Shown piece by piece: positions 34,656-46,080 of a stretch of 64,000 nucleotides of DNA. The stretch covers positions 2,341,501 through 2,405,500 of the forward strand of contig JAESUZ010003161.1 in NCBI GenBank assembly GCA_017311185.1. The letters are read 5' to 3'. This stretch comes from Proteles cristata cristata (taxonomy: Eukaryota > Chordata > Mammalia > Carnivora > Hyaenidae). The position numbers were made by a program, and so were the translations under genes. Position 1 is the first letter of the stretch; each line of letters starts with the position of its first letter. The notes below the pieces were generated by a model that was not told where the DNA came from, searched no databases, and was given only the letters and a program-made list of their open reading frames with translations.

Positions 34656-36330
34656 TTTAAAACACATAAAATATTGGCTAGAAAAATTTCCCAACAAGAT
34701 AAAACTGACACCCTTTCTTCAAAACGAAGTCCATTTAGTCAGGGAAGAAACTCCACTTTTTTCAGTCATACTACAATTACCTTTCAAAGTTAAACATTGT
34801 TTCAGTAGATTAAAAGTAAACTGTCCTCTTAACTACCTTCCCTCCAAATCATGAAGTTAATTTTCGAATTTATGTAATGCACAAATTGTAGTAAAACATT
34901 TCCCGCTATTATTATATTTGTGTCACTGAAAGGTGGCAAGCGTTGGCCAAATTCACTAAGTTAGTAAAAAGAACAGAGAATAAATCATTGTCTCCTAATT
35001 TTCCAGGGAGTTAAATTTACAACAACTCTGTGAATACATGTGTAAGCTTCAGAATCACAACAGTCCAAATACTAGGTAGATTCTAGGATGAATTTAAGTC
35101 TATCTTAACATAAGGAGGTTTATTATGAAGACTTCACCTTATGGTCCATTATAATGAAGTTCTGAAAGACAAGTTCCCCAAAGTTTCTCATAAAAGGTAT
35201 AATATGGAAGACATTTTAGAGATTATCTTGGGCAATCCCTCAATTTACATCAGGCCAAGAAGCAGTACTTTCCTATCCTTGCCAGTTGCTTTAAATCATT
35301 TAAGGCATAAAGAGACAGATGAATTAGTCACATGCTATGTGTTATGAATGTCTTCCTTTTGTGTCTAAAAGTAAGATTCTAGCATAATTTGATGGTTTTC
35401 AAGGCTGCATACTAGTGTTTTTATTTCATATTTTCAGGCTGCAGAGCCTGAATGCCATGAATTTGTGTTTCCTTGAAAGAATCCAAATCTTTCATCTCAC
35501 GGACTGCTATTAAAGTGGATGTGTTTATCAAAGGCCAGATCTTGTTGATAGCTCACCTGATTGAATGCTTCTTGGAGATGAACTTTTCATATGGGAAGAT
35601 CATTACATAGTTGTGTAATACATACAATTACCTTCCCACAAATCTAGCACTGTTTCTTAGATGAAAATTGTACTGCCTTCCTCACATTTGCCCTTCTTCC
35701 CAATCACTGTCTTAACATTGCCACTCAATGTAATTTCGTCATGAAGGAACAGAGGAATAAATTTGGGGTTTCATGGTATAAAGAAATCATAATAAAAAAC
35801 TCCACTGTTGCTACTACATTTGTGCCACTCAAAGGTGACAGCCCTGTCATCTGTTTAAAAATTTTGTTCTCAGTCTCTCAAACAATGTCACATAAAAAGT
35901 CAGCTACACGGAAAAAAAATTAATTTCCCTTTTTGTCGTATAAAGGATTGAATCATTGCAGTGAAAGCTGAATAGCGATTTCTTGCTTTAAAGGGGGAAA
36001 GGTCTCTCTTTACAATTCTAAACTTATAAAACCAATATTAGGAAAACTATTATCTATAATTGCAAATGAATTCTTTTTTGTTCATATATGGTTTTGTTGA
36101 GGCTATATTTTACCTTCAGGATTTTGCATAAGTTCACTTCATTGACAGAACATAAATTGTACACCAAAAGCAAAGAAATCTCAAAAAATAGGGTTCTCAG
36201 GCTTCCAGCCCTGCAATACAGGAGACGGCATTAAGAGTATGAAAATAAATGCTGCTGATAGATATATAGATACATAGATAGTTAGGAAGAAATCAGCACT
36301 TATTTTCACATCTTTCGTTTCTTTTTTTTC
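34656..36330. other. Unassigned AT-rich sequence
   Basis: About 1.7 kb with no family recognised. Confidence 0.3.
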
Positions 36331-36344
36331 TATTTTTGAATTTT

Positions 36345-36495
36345 TTTATCTGAGTATAGTTGACACACAATATTACATTAGTTTCAGATGTACAACATAG
36401 TGATTCAACTTCTCTAGATGTTATGCTATGTTCACCACAAGTGTAGCTACCATCTCTGCCCATACAGTGCTATTACAATACCATTGACCATATTT
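36345..36495 (-). repeat. Antisense L1M 3'-UTR fragment
   Basis: GAGTATAGTTGACACACAAT, AGATGTACAACATAGTGATT and CTATTACAATACCATTGACC follow an antisense L1MA-type 3'-UTR. Confidence 0.75.
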
Positions 36496-36499
36496 TCTA

Positions 36500-36770
36500 T
36501 GTGTGTGAAATTTAAGAAACAGAACAGATAAACAAAGGGGAAGGGAAGCAAAAATAAGATAAAAACAGAGAGGGAGGCAAACCATAAGAGACTCTAAAAT
36601 ACAGAGAACAAACAAGGTTGCTGTTGGGGGATGGGCATTAAGTAGGGCACTTGCTAAGATGAGCAGTAAGTGTTATGTGTAAATTCTACATCTGAAACCA
36701 TTATTACACTATATGTTAACTAACTTGGATTTAAATAAAAAATAAAAAGAAATAAAAATAAAATTTAAAG
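36500..36770 (+). repeat. Carnivoran L1 3' end, head-to-head with an L1M
   Basis: Sense 3'-UTR from GTGAAATTTAAGAAACAGAAC to ATATGTTAACTAACTTGGAT and an A-rich tail, directly abutting the antisense L1M fragment. Confidence 0.85.
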
Positions 36771-36940
36771 ACTAAAGATAATAATACAGATAAAAATTTA
36801 AAACACAATAAAATAAAAGCAGAATCAGATCCTATAAAGGCAAAGAAAAAACTTATGGTTGCCCATTTACACATTGTTTCATGCTCTCCCCTACATATAT
36901 GGAGAGAGAGAGAGAACCATAATATAGAATATATTCATGT

Positions 36941-36963
36941 AACACACACACACACACACACAC
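36941..36963 (+). repeat. (CA)n microsatellite
   Basis: Eleven CA units. A short GA run lies upstream at 36901-36914. Confidence 0.95.
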
Positions 36964-37419
36964 CTGCCAAGTGGGTGTACACATACATACTTGCTGATTA
37001 TCAACTGTGCTTGCCAGAGGCCACACCATTCCATGTTTCCTGTATGGAATCATCTCTAGGCTCTTCCATGGAGATAGCTATAACACTGCTTCATGAAAGG
37101 TCGCCCCTTTACTCGTGCACCCTCTTCTTAACGTTGTCAAGTGATGCAACAATGCATAATTTAAACAAACAAAAAATGAATGAGCCAGTTAGGCCTGGCA
37201 ATTCCACTTCCCATTTATGAATTAGATGAAGAAGGCTTTCTTCCTAAGAGTTTGTCTAGAGCAGCCAGCTGGCTTGCATTTTAAAAGGCAGTTTCAGCAT
37301 GTACTCCTGTGTTTGCATCTGAGCAGTCTCTTATTTGGCAAGATTTCTTGAATATCCACACTAAAGGGAAACAAAGAAGAACCTCAGACATTTCCCTGGA
37401 TGAACATACATCCTAGTTA
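36964..37419. other. Unassigned sequence
   Basis: No family recognised. Confidence 0.3.
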
Positions 37420-37530
37420 GTTTCCCTGAGCACTTATTGAGCAGCAGAAACTTTACAAATGTGTGTGAACATTATTGCAACAAATCTGCAAGGTCAATAT
37501 TATCCTGATTTCTACAACAAAATAAAATTA
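37420..37530 (-). repeat. Possible MIR fragment
   Basis: GAGCACTTATTGAGCAGCAGAAACTTTACA and CAACAAATCTGCAAGGTC weakly follow the antisense MIR. Confidence 0.4.
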
Positions 37531-38425
37531 AAAGGAGAAATCATATATGTTACTAAAACCCAAATTTCAATCAACTATTTCAACATGTATTATAATTGCT
37601 AACCTCCTTTGTTCTAAATACAAACTTAAGAAAGTGACATTTACCTCCATTTTCCAATGAAATACTTTTCCTTATAATGTTTAAAGTCTGAATGTCCTCT
37701 ATGAACAAAATCTGAATCACCAGTATTTAACTTTCTAGTATGAATTTTGCTCCCACAGGTTGCTAATTCTCTCTTCTGTGCATGATCTCTTTCTCCTAGT
37801 AAACTATGGATTTTCAGGACAGGAGTGACATTTCATTTCTATGAACACACAGGGACTGGCAGACTATATGATGCTTATTGACGCTTTACTGTATCTTATA
37901 AATCATCCTAGTCTAAAATTCACCTCAGTAGAATAATGGTAATTATATCATTGCAGACATTACAGGCCATACCTTTGTATTTCCAAGAAAATATTATAGA
38001 GCTTTCCTCTAATTTTGAGGGGGAAAAAAGAAAATGAAGCACAAAAACATAAGGACAAAAGTTGGGAAATATTATAGCACACAAAATAGTATTCACATAT
38101 CATTACCAAAATGAGCTAGTGTGTGAAATTATATGTGTTCACAGTGCGTAAAAGTGTCAAAATATAAGGTGACATTTTGCAGAGTCTAGCTCGTTTTCAG
38201 CTCACTAAAATGTGTATTACCTGCCCCCATGCACACATAAAGAATTCATTCTGGTCTACAATGCAATATACTCTTCCATGAAAATATTACATCAGGTACT
38301 GTTTTACTGGACTTAAGGCAGAGATCAGCAAGCACTTGGGCCAAGATTTGGAGGTTCTGAGTCTAGGTTAGATGCCGCTACCATTTTAACCAGAAAAGAA
38401 TAAAGATTTTTAAAGACCCCATTAG
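37531..38425. other. Unassigned AT-rich sequence
   Basis: No family recognised. Confidence 0.3.
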
Positions 38426-38428
38426 GTC

Positions 38429-38963
38429 TGTAATAAGCAGAATAACATTCTCCCAATCCCACCCAATATATTCACATCCTAATCCCTGGAATGTGGGGAT
38501 ATATTGTTTCACATGGCAAAGGTGATTTCGAAAACAGGATTAAATCAAGGATCTAGAGCTGGGGAGATTATCCTGGCCTGTCTGGGTGGGCCCAATGTAG
38601 TCACAAGGGTCCTTCTAAGTGAAAAGAGGGAGGCAAGAGTGAAAGATTCAGAGAAGGGACTATGATGAGGGAAATCAAGTCAGAGTAATGGGCATGAAAG
38701 ACCTGACTGGCCACTGCTGGTTTTGCTGGTGAGGCCACCACTGAAGGAATGCAGGCAGCCTATAGAAGTGGGAAAAGGCAAGGAGCAGTTCTCTCCTAGA
38801 GTTTCTAAAAGGAACACAGGAACATAGCCCTGATGACACATTGACTTTAGCCCAGTGACGCCATTCCAGCCTTCTTTCTGACCTCCAGAAATGTAGACAA
38901 TAAAATTATATTGTTTTAAGTCACTAAATTTATGGTTATAGCAGCAAAAAGAACCTAATACAA
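38429..38963 (+). repeat. MLT1-like LTR (ERVL-MaLR), near full length
   Basis: The consensus order is well kept: ATTCACATCCTAATCCCTGG, GGGGAGATTATCCTGGCCTG, TGGGCCCAATGTAGTCACAA, CTGACCTCCAGAAATGTAG, ATAAAATTATATTGTTTTAAG and GAACCTAATACA. It starts near TG and ends near CA, as LTRs do. It is an old non-coding LTR relic. The exact subfamily is not certain. Confidence 0.75.
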
Positions 38964-39359
38964 GCTCTCAGAACTCTGGTCCTAATATTCAATAATCAAT
39001 CACACTGCAATTTTCACTCGGAAAAAATTATTGTGCAATTTATACCTAAAGGAAGAGAATGTGGAATAGAGGGAAGAAAGGAAGGCAGGAAGGCAGGCAG
39101 AGAGGAAGGAAGGAAACAAGGAAGGAAAGAAAAGTCTAATTCAGCAAGTTCACAAAAACACTAGGATTTTCACAAAAATTCAAATTCAAAATTTGGGGCA
39201 TTTTGTAGAAATGTGCTACTGAATAGAGAAATGTTATGAAGCAGACAATTTGAGAAAATCCAGGTGAGACAGTGAGCTTGGGTCTCCAAAGGACAAAGAG
39301 AAAATGGAAAAAACTTCAAGTTAATGAATAAAAACATGGTTGAATGCTTTTGAACATCC
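38964..39359. other. Unassigned sequence with a (GGAA)n tract
   Basis: An imperfect GGAA/GGCA repeat at 39067-39134. Nothing else recognised. Confidence 0.4.
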
Positions 39360-40596
39360 TGGATGGGAATAACCAAGCTAGAGAGCATATTCTCACATGC
39401 CCTCGATGGAGTCGGAGTCTTGTTATGTGCACAGGGCACTGCCAGGGCAGGGGAGAGCGCCGTGGAAACGCACCTGCTCATTGAGTGCACGAAGGCCTGC
39501 TCATCAGGGCTGGAGCCAAATTCTTCCTCCTGGAGGCAAAGCTGTTCTCTGATCTAATAAACTGTACCCCGTGGTGAGCCCTAGAGACAAGGAGGGCTCC
39601 AGTCCATTCCAGTTCGAGTGAGCATGGGAAAGGCAAGCAGAGTAAAGATTAATAGCTTCGTCAGCGCTTCTTCAGTACTCCACCCTTTGCGCTGGCAACA
39701 CTTGCGTGCAGCCAACCTTGGCTCAGAGCCTGGAAGGTCAGATCTTCATTCCCTGTGGCAAATTTAAGCAAAGAGATAAGCAGCATTGCAACACTGTACA
39801 GACTTAGAAGAAAGACAAATGGGGAACTGTTACTTGTATCTCGTGAGTTTGGCCTGACCAAACTTTTTAAACTCATTTTTTTATTGGAATTATTTTGAGC
39901 GTCAGTCTAAGGAAATTTTATGAAGTGGACAAAAGGTTTCTGGTCCTCTCACACCACTTTTTGGCTTCTTCCCCTGCCTTCTTGCCTTGCTCAGCTCAGA
40001 GAGGCTCTCCCTGCCTTATGCTTCCTGCATTATGCTTCCTGCGTCAAACCCCATTGCTAAGGGTCACCCCTCCTCAGAAGTAAGGGTTCTATTAATTCTC
40101 AGCTGTTTCAAAACTGCTCTGCTCCCTAACTTCACCCCCAACTGTGCTGTAACTGTTAACAGCCTAAAATGTTCCTCCTCAGGGTGTCCTGCCCTTTAAC
40201 TCGGTGTGAATGGAGACCTTTCTGTGGTCTCAAGAAATGCATCTTAGCACACAAGATTTTCTCCAAAAAGGCTTCCAATCAGCTGAAGTCTTATTGTAAG
40301 TTTGACAATGGCCAATCCTCTGGAAGTCCTGTCCCTGTGAATGTGACACTCCAAGAGCCAGGCAGAGAGCATCATAGCATACGGAGATCAAATCCTGTGC
40401 TGGAAGATTATCTCCATTGGCTTGCAAATGAGCAAGATGATTGGAGGAAGTGCAAACTGCTCTAGTGTTTTTTTCCTGTATACAAGGTTCAATTTTGGAA
40501 GATCCAACAAAAATCCCAAAGGTGCATCATGCTTTTGTAAAGTTAATACATTCCTGCCTGCAAAGATGTTCTTTTGTCCTTGGAAAGGAACCTAAT
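39360..40596. other. Unclassified, relatively GC-rich block
   Basis: It stands out from its AT-rich surroundings and carries several CpGs (39400-39470). A 14-bp tandem duplication lies at 40016-40043. It contains open frames on both strands (39170-39490 minus, 40169-40465 plus) without recognisable domains. It may be an unclassified LTR or unique sequence. Confidence 0.3.
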
Positions 40597-40615
40597 AGAA
40601 TTTTATTGGATTATG

Positions 40616-40692
40616 TTATGTGGAAACTAATTTGACAATAAACTATTTGCAAAAATAAAAAAATAAAAAAAATAAAAAAAAAATAAAAAAAA
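40616..40692 (+). repeat. Minimal L1 insertion: 34 bp of 3' end plus tail
   Basis: 40616-40649 is identical to 9393-9426, the last bases of the L1 3'-UTR, followed by an A-rich tail. An exact 19-bp TSD (AGAATTTTATTGGATTATG) lies at 40597-40615 and 40693-40711. Confidence 0.97.
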
Positions 40693-40711
40693 AGAATTTT
40701 ATTGGATTATG

Positions 40712-41619
40712 AACAGATCTGCCAAGGGTATATTTTTAGTCTCCTTTGGGGACTTCAGTATATTCTATATCAGAACCACCAAATTCTTAATAGATTGCAG
40801 GCAGATTTTGTTGTTGTTTCATTTTGTTTTGTTTTTAGGAAGTGATACTGTTTTCAAAAAGATACAAACTTGTAAATGCTGCTGCATCATACAATGTTAT
40901 GCTGATCCAACACATACCAGTTAATAGGAAATTCACTTTGGGTAATAATTCCTGTAATATAAACAGTATCATCTTCCTTATAGCCATTAGGGTAGCAATG
41001 GCACATGTGGTCCAAGGTTGAATCTCCAAGCCCTGGGAAGAGAGGTTCATTACTGAAATAGGGTTGTTTAGGTAGGTGATTTGTCAATATATCTAAAGTG
41101 GTTATATAGTAATCATTTTTATGACTACAAGCACTAGAAAGGCTATTTTAAAATCACAACTGGGGAAAGATAAAAATACAGTCTGTAATCAATGTGGTTG
41201 TGACCTGTCATTTTAGATCTATTCTTTTGTTGGTTGCCACTAGCAACAAACAATCAAGCTGAAGAAATTTTAATCAAATAAATATTGCTCTTTAGCTCCC
41301 TGATCATATACTCTGTTGCACTGAAAAGTAGGCAAGTTCAATAGAAATCAATAATCTGAGATATGAATCCCTTGGATGGGACTTTTCTGTATCTTAAGAC
41401 AACAGTCATCAGTCATAAAGATTAGATTCTTAGAGCCATGAAAAATAACACCCATTGAGCTCAGGGGCATCTTTTTGCTCTCCAGCATATGGGACAGTGA
41501 TATTGGTTTCTCTAGCCTTCATAAACAGAGGCGGAGATAAAATTAAATACCAAGTATTTGAACCAGAAATTGATCTGAGCACTAACACTGCTGATTGCAA
41601 TATTGAGGTTGTTTCTTTA
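40712..41619. other. Unassigned sequence
   Basis: A short GTTTT run near 40820. No family recognised. Confidence 0.3.
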
Positions 41620-41736
41620 CTCTTTTTCTTTCTTTCTTTTTTTTTTAAGTAAACTCTACACCCAGTGTGGGGCTTGAAGTCATGACCCTGAGATCAAAAG
41701 TCATATGCTCTACTGACTAAACCACACAGGCACCCC
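41620..41736 (-). repeat. Old short CAN-type SINE
   Basis: T-rich tail, then CTCTACACCCAGTGTGGGGC and GACTAAACCACACAGGCACCCC, the complement of the short form also seen at 1374 and 49151. Confidence 0.85.
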
Positions 41737-41849
41737 CTGAGGGTTTTGATCATTAGAAAATGGTGAAAATAGAAGGCACTTTGACAGAAAGCCTAAATGG
41801 AAATAAAGTCTTAAGAGCACAAAAGTGATATAACTAAAGTTACTCTTAA

Positions 41850-42050
41850 AATTGAGCATTAATTATGCCATGCATTGTGCTAAATGTTTACATAACTCAT
41901 CTAATCATTACATATCTACAGATACAATCTTCTTTTTCTTTTTTCATACATTGGGAAATAGAAACTCAAAGAGGTTAAATAATTAGCTGAAAGTCAGATG
42001 GCCAATGAATGGCAAAGGAGAGTAAGTCTTGTTCTGTGTTTCAAAAGCCT
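41850..42050 (-). repeat. MIR fragment
   Basis: GCCATGCATTGTGCTAAATG, CTCAAAGAGGTTAAATAATTAG and AGTCAGATGGCCAATGAATGGC are in antisense MIR order. Confidence 0.75.
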
Positions 42051-42149
42051 TGCTTCTCTCCCATCTGCCACACCGGCTCTCTGAATATGCAAACGTTACC
42101 AGTCACTCACAGCTTATTGTATTACAGGTCAAGGAGGGGAGAACATAGA

Positions 42150-42310
42150 GAGCCTTTATGTGCCAGCACTTTACATACATTATTTCCTCTAAAGCACAGT
42201 GTAACCTTGTGAAGTAGGCATTAAAAATATTGACATTCAAACTTCTCAAGGGACATAATCAAGATTACAGAAATACTAGTATTTGAAACACGTCTGTCTG
42301 ACTCAAAAAC
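42150..42310 (-). repeat. MIR fragment
   Basis: ATGTGCCAGCACTTTACATA, AACCTTGTGAAGTAGGCATT and CACGTCTGTCTGACTCAAAA are in antisense MIR order. This is a second MIR in the same orientation within 300 bp. Confidence 0.75.
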
Positions 42311-43250
42311 ATATTCATTCAGCTCTCTCCAGCCCACTACAAAGTGGAGCCTTCAGGTGATGCTGGTATTTGAGGTTTGAATAAAAATCATTTTAGGTGA
42401 GGCTGTTTTGTTGACTGTAGTTATGCTTCAGAGAATATTAGTTCTGTGGCATAGCCAAATCAATATATATCACAAATTTCTGGATAACAATGTTCTGTAT
42501 TTTCTAGTTTTTAGTAGAGATCACAAATCTCCTTTAAACACTTTGGGGGGCGTGTTTGTCTGTTTTTTATTTGACTTGCACAGAAAGAGAAAAGGAAGGA
42601 AGGAAAGAAAGGAGGGAGGGAAGATATAATGAAGCAAAATAATGTTATGTCATTAAGCAAATGTTATGGTCAAATGATGTAATAAAATGGAATTGCTTAT
42701 GCATAAACAACCTATTCAAACTTTTATTGAGTCTTATGAATGTCACTTAACACATTTTTTGTCATAAACAAAAAATCCAAATTCAAATAGAAACTAACAA
42801 CATTGATCAAACTCATTTTCCATAGACCAAATTATAACATACATTCTTACAAATGTAAATTTGCAAATGACATGAAAAATGTACATGGCATTTGTAAGTT
42901 TTAACAGCATATTAGGTGGAAATGAGAATGTGTAGCCCTCTCTTCTAAATAGTACTCTCCTGGAGACCCTGTAGTAAGACCCTGTAAATCCAGCCCTGTG
43001 GGCTCTGCATCTTGAATAGAATCTACATGAGTTTGCATATTGCTGTGACCCAGCAATGGTAACGGCAGTGAGAAATCAGGAAAAGGTCTTGTAAACAATG
43101 CTAAATGGCAGAAATTGGAGGCATAGAAAAGTGGCAGGCACTTCCTTTATTTTGAGCTAGATAAGATTATACTCATATTTTCTATCTCAGAGTGTTGTTT
43201 AAAAAATAATACATGCCTCGCAACCCTGTGGTAGAACAACAGTGACCCGG
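42311..43250. other. Unassigned sequence
   Basis: A purine-rich GGAA tract at 42580-42623. No family recognised. Confidence 0.35.
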
Positions 43251-43251
43251 T

Positions 43252-43290
43252 GTTTTGTTTTTGTTTTTGTTTTTGTTTTTGTTTTTGTTT
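43252..43290 (+). repeat. (GTTTTT)n tract
   Basis: Six to seven G-plus-T units, possibly the complement of a retroposon tail. Confidence 0.85.
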
Positions 43291-43510
43291 TACAAAGACC
43301 TCAAGATATTCTGCCCCTTGGCCCAATCACCCTCCCATTGGTATCCCCAGACCACTCAGCTGCTTTCACTGAGTTGGAGCTTTGCTAAATTTCTCTTTTG
43401 TTTTTCTTTAGTTCCACTGATTTCTATTCTATATGATTTATTTCTATTCTTTTATTATTTCCCTTTATTTATTTTCACCTAACTTTGCTTTTTGTTTTCA
43501 AACTTCTTCG

Positions 43511-43704
43511 CTTTTTTTTTTTAAGTTTATTTATTTATTATTTGAGAGAGAGAGAGCAAGGGAGGGGCAACAAAAGAGGAAGACAGAGAATCCCAAGCAG
43601 ACTCTGTGCTGTCAGCGCAGAGCCCAATGCGGGGCTTCATCACATGAACCATGAGATCACGACCAGAGCTAAAATAACAGTCAGTCACTTAACCCAGGCG
43701 CCCC
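43511..43704 (-). repeat. CAN-type SINE, partly deleted head
   Basis: Antisense copy ending CACTTAACCCAGGCGCCCC. The part between the A-box region and the end is shortened. The likely TSD is TTTTCAAACTTCTT at 43494 against TTTTCAACATTCT at 43708. Confidence 0.9.
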
Positions 43705-43720
43705 TTATTTTCAACATTCT

Positions 43721-43959
43721 ATTTTTTTTTTTAATTTTTAAAAAATGTTTTATTTATTTCTAGGAGAGAGAGAGACAGACAGACAGACAGGGTGAGCAGG
43801 GGAGGGTCAGAGAGAGAGGGAGTCACAGACTGAAACAGGCTCCAGGCTCTGAGCTGGCAGTCAGCACAGAGCCCGATGCGGGGCCCGAACCCATGAACCG
43901 CGAGATCATGACCTAAGCGAAAGTCGGACGCTTAACCAACTAAGCCACCCAGGCGCCCC
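43721..43959 (-). repeat. Young CAN-type SINE (youngest subfamily)
   Basis: Antisense, with an exact 15-bp TSD TATTTTCAACATTCT at 43706-43720 and 43960-43974. It shares the diagnostic changes of the copies at 22497 and 57695. Confidence 0.97.
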
Positions 43960-44309
43960 TATTTTCAACATTCTTAGGATAGAAGCTTAGGTCATTGATT
44001 TTAAACCTTTCTTCTTTCCTCAAATAAGCAATTTAAGGATTAAACTTCTAAGTGCTGCTTGTGCTGCATCCCACATCCCACTGTAATATGTTTTCGTTTT
44101 GTTATCATTCAGTTTGAAGTCTTTTCCCATTTATCTTATTACTTCTTTGATCCACAGGTTACTAAAAGTTGTTTAATCTCCAAAATTTGAAGTTTTTGAT
44201 TTCTAGTTTAATTGTTATGGTTAGAAAACATACTTTGTATGGTTTTAATCCTTTCAGATTTATTGAGGCTTGTTTTATAGCCTCGCATTATCATCATGTG
44301 CATTTTTTA

Positions 44310-44463
44310 TTTTTTTTATAAGAAACATTCTTTTTTTTAATTTTTATTTATTTCTAGGAGAGAGAGAGAGAGACACAGTGTGAGCAGGGGAGGGTCAGAG
44401 AGAGAGGGAGACACAGACTCCGAAATAGGCTCCAGGCTCTGAGCTAGCAGTCAGCACAGAGCC
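44310..44463 (-). repeat. 5'-truncated CAN-type SINE without tRNA head
   Basis: It stops at GTCAGCACAGAGCC, so the whole tRNA-like promoter part is missing. The TSD CATGTGCATTTTTTA at 44295-44309 recurs as CATGTACATTTTTTA at 44464-44478, so the truncation happened at insertion. Confidence 0.92.
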
Positions 44464-44589
44464 CATGTACATTTTTTAAAGAATACATACTTTGCAGCTG
44501 CTAGACATAGGATTCTATAAATAGCAGTTACATTCTGATTGTTCACATGGTCTACTTCCTTACTGAGTCCTTTATCTAGTTGATTTTTC

Positions 44590-44836
44590 TTTCTTTTTTT
44601 AACTGATTTCTTTTTTTAAAAATTTTTTTTTTTTAATTTCTGAGAGAGAGAGAGAAAGAGAGACAGCATGAGCAGGGGACGGTCAGAGAGAGAGGAAGAC
44701 ACAGAATCTGAAACAGGCTCCAGGCTCTGAGCTGGCTGTCAGCACAGAGCCTAACGTGGGGCTCAAACCCATGAAGCGTGAGATCATTACCTGAGCCGAA
44801 ATCAGACGCTCAACTGACTGAGCCACCCAAGAACCC
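44590..44836 (-). repeat. CAN-type SINE
   Basis: Antisense copy with the GACAGCCAGCTCAGAG variant on its own strand. TSD CTAGTTGATTTTTC at 44576-44589 and CTAGTTGCTTTTTC at 44837-44850. Confidence 0.94.
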
Positions 44837-44955
44837 CTAGTTGCTTTTTCAATTAGCGAGAGAGAAGTACTGAAATCTCCAAATATGATTATGGAATTGT
44901 CTATTTCTCCCTTTGCTTCTGTTGATTTTGCTTCATGTGTTTGGAGGCTCTATAA

Positions 44956-45675
44956 TGAGTCATTGTGGTATAGTGGAATACAAATATTTGGGCTTTGTCT
45001 CTTGTTCCTGGCACAGAACTCCTAAAACCTCTGGAATTCCTATCTTGTTTATGCTTATGAGGTGACCCATGAGAGGGACCTAGATAGCTTCGGGATGGAC
45101 TGGTCACCAGAAAAGCCAACCAAGTGATTAGAGAGAGACAGGGGACCTGGAGATTCAGTTCAATCACCAATGGCCAATGATTTAATCAATCATGCTTACA
45201 TAATAAAATTGTCATTTAAAAACTCTAAAAGACTGGCTTTGAGGAATTTCTGGGATGGTGACCTCATCAGGGGGCTAGGAGGGTGGTTTGTTCAGAGAGG
45301 CATGTAGGTTCTGCATACCCCCCTAAACCTTGCCCTAGACATTGCTTCCATTTGTGCTGGAGTTGTATCCTGTATAATAAACCCGTAATTGTAAAGTGCT
45401 TTCCTGAGTACTGGGATTCATTTTAGTGAATTATTGAATCTGAAGAAAGGTTGTGCGAACCCCAGACTCTGTGGTCAGTATGGCAGAAGTGTAGGTCTCC
45501 TGGGGGACCCATTTTTGGCAGGTGTCTGAAGTGAGTACAGGACTGTGGGACTCAGACCTTAACTTGTGGGGTGTGCACTAAGTCCAGGTAGTCTCAGAAT
45601 CCAATTGAATTGAATTGTAGGACACCCACTTGGTGTCAGATAATTGGAGAATTAGTTGGTGTCAGGGGGAAAAAC
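44956..45675 (+). repeat. LTR-like element, retroviral class uncertain
   Basis: CTGTATAATAAACCCGTAATTG, GCTTTCCTGAGTACTGGGAT, GGTCAGTATGGCAGAAGTG, GTAGGACACCCACTTGGTGTC and TTAGTTGGTGTCAGGG fit an old mammalian LTR with its AATAAA signal. This is a non-coding relic. Which ERV group it belongs to I cannot say. Confidence 0.5.
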
Positions 45676-45879
45676 TACACAGCTATATAAATATCTGTAA
45701 TTGCTAGGGTTTTATAATTATGAAATATTCCTAATTATCTCCAATGATACTCTCTGTCTGGTAGTCTCTTTTACATGACACTTTTATGGTATATTTTCTA
45801 TATCCTTATATTTAAAGTGGATCTCTTGTAGACAAAACATAATTAGGTCTGGCTTTTCTTTTTAATCCACTTGACCTTC

Positions 45880-46080
45880 TCTGTGTCCAACATTGTCTAG
45901 TAGAACTTTCTGTGATGATGGAAATGTTCCATATCAGCACCATCCAATATGATAGCCACACATGGCTGTTAAGTACTTAAAATATGACTGGTGTAACTAA
46001 GAAACCGAATTTTTAAATTATATTTCATTTTTAATTAATTTAAATTTCAATAGCCACATGTGGTAGTGGCAGTGGCAGTC
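45880..46080. repeat. hAT-like non-autonomous DNA transposon fragment
   Basis: GTAGAACTTTCTGTGATGATGG, CATCCAATATGATAGCCACA and the near-inverted AATAGCCACATGTGG resemble a common mammalian MER element. Confidence 0.5.

Larger units (their letters stand above)
43370..44955 (-). repeat. Antisense L1M ORF2 region, broken by four SINEs
   Basis: The pieces at 43370-43510, 43975-44294, 44479-44575 and 44851-44955 follow L1M ORF2 in antisense: AAGCTTAGGTCATTGATTTT, GAAAACATACTTTGTATGG, ATTGAGGCTTGTTTTATAGC, TACTGAAATCTCCAAATATG and GTCTATTTCTCCCTTTGC. The SINEs at 43511, 43721, 44310 and 44590 fill the gaps. Confidence 0.8.

Noticed and set aside
36855..37220. 121-codon open frame
   Set aside because: It crosses a (CA)n microsatellite giving a Thr-His repeat, so it is not a gene.
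39545..39560. AATAAA as a gene polyadenylation signal
   Set aside because: The hexamer is very frequent in AT-rich DNA, and no exon or downstream GT-rich element could be linked to it.
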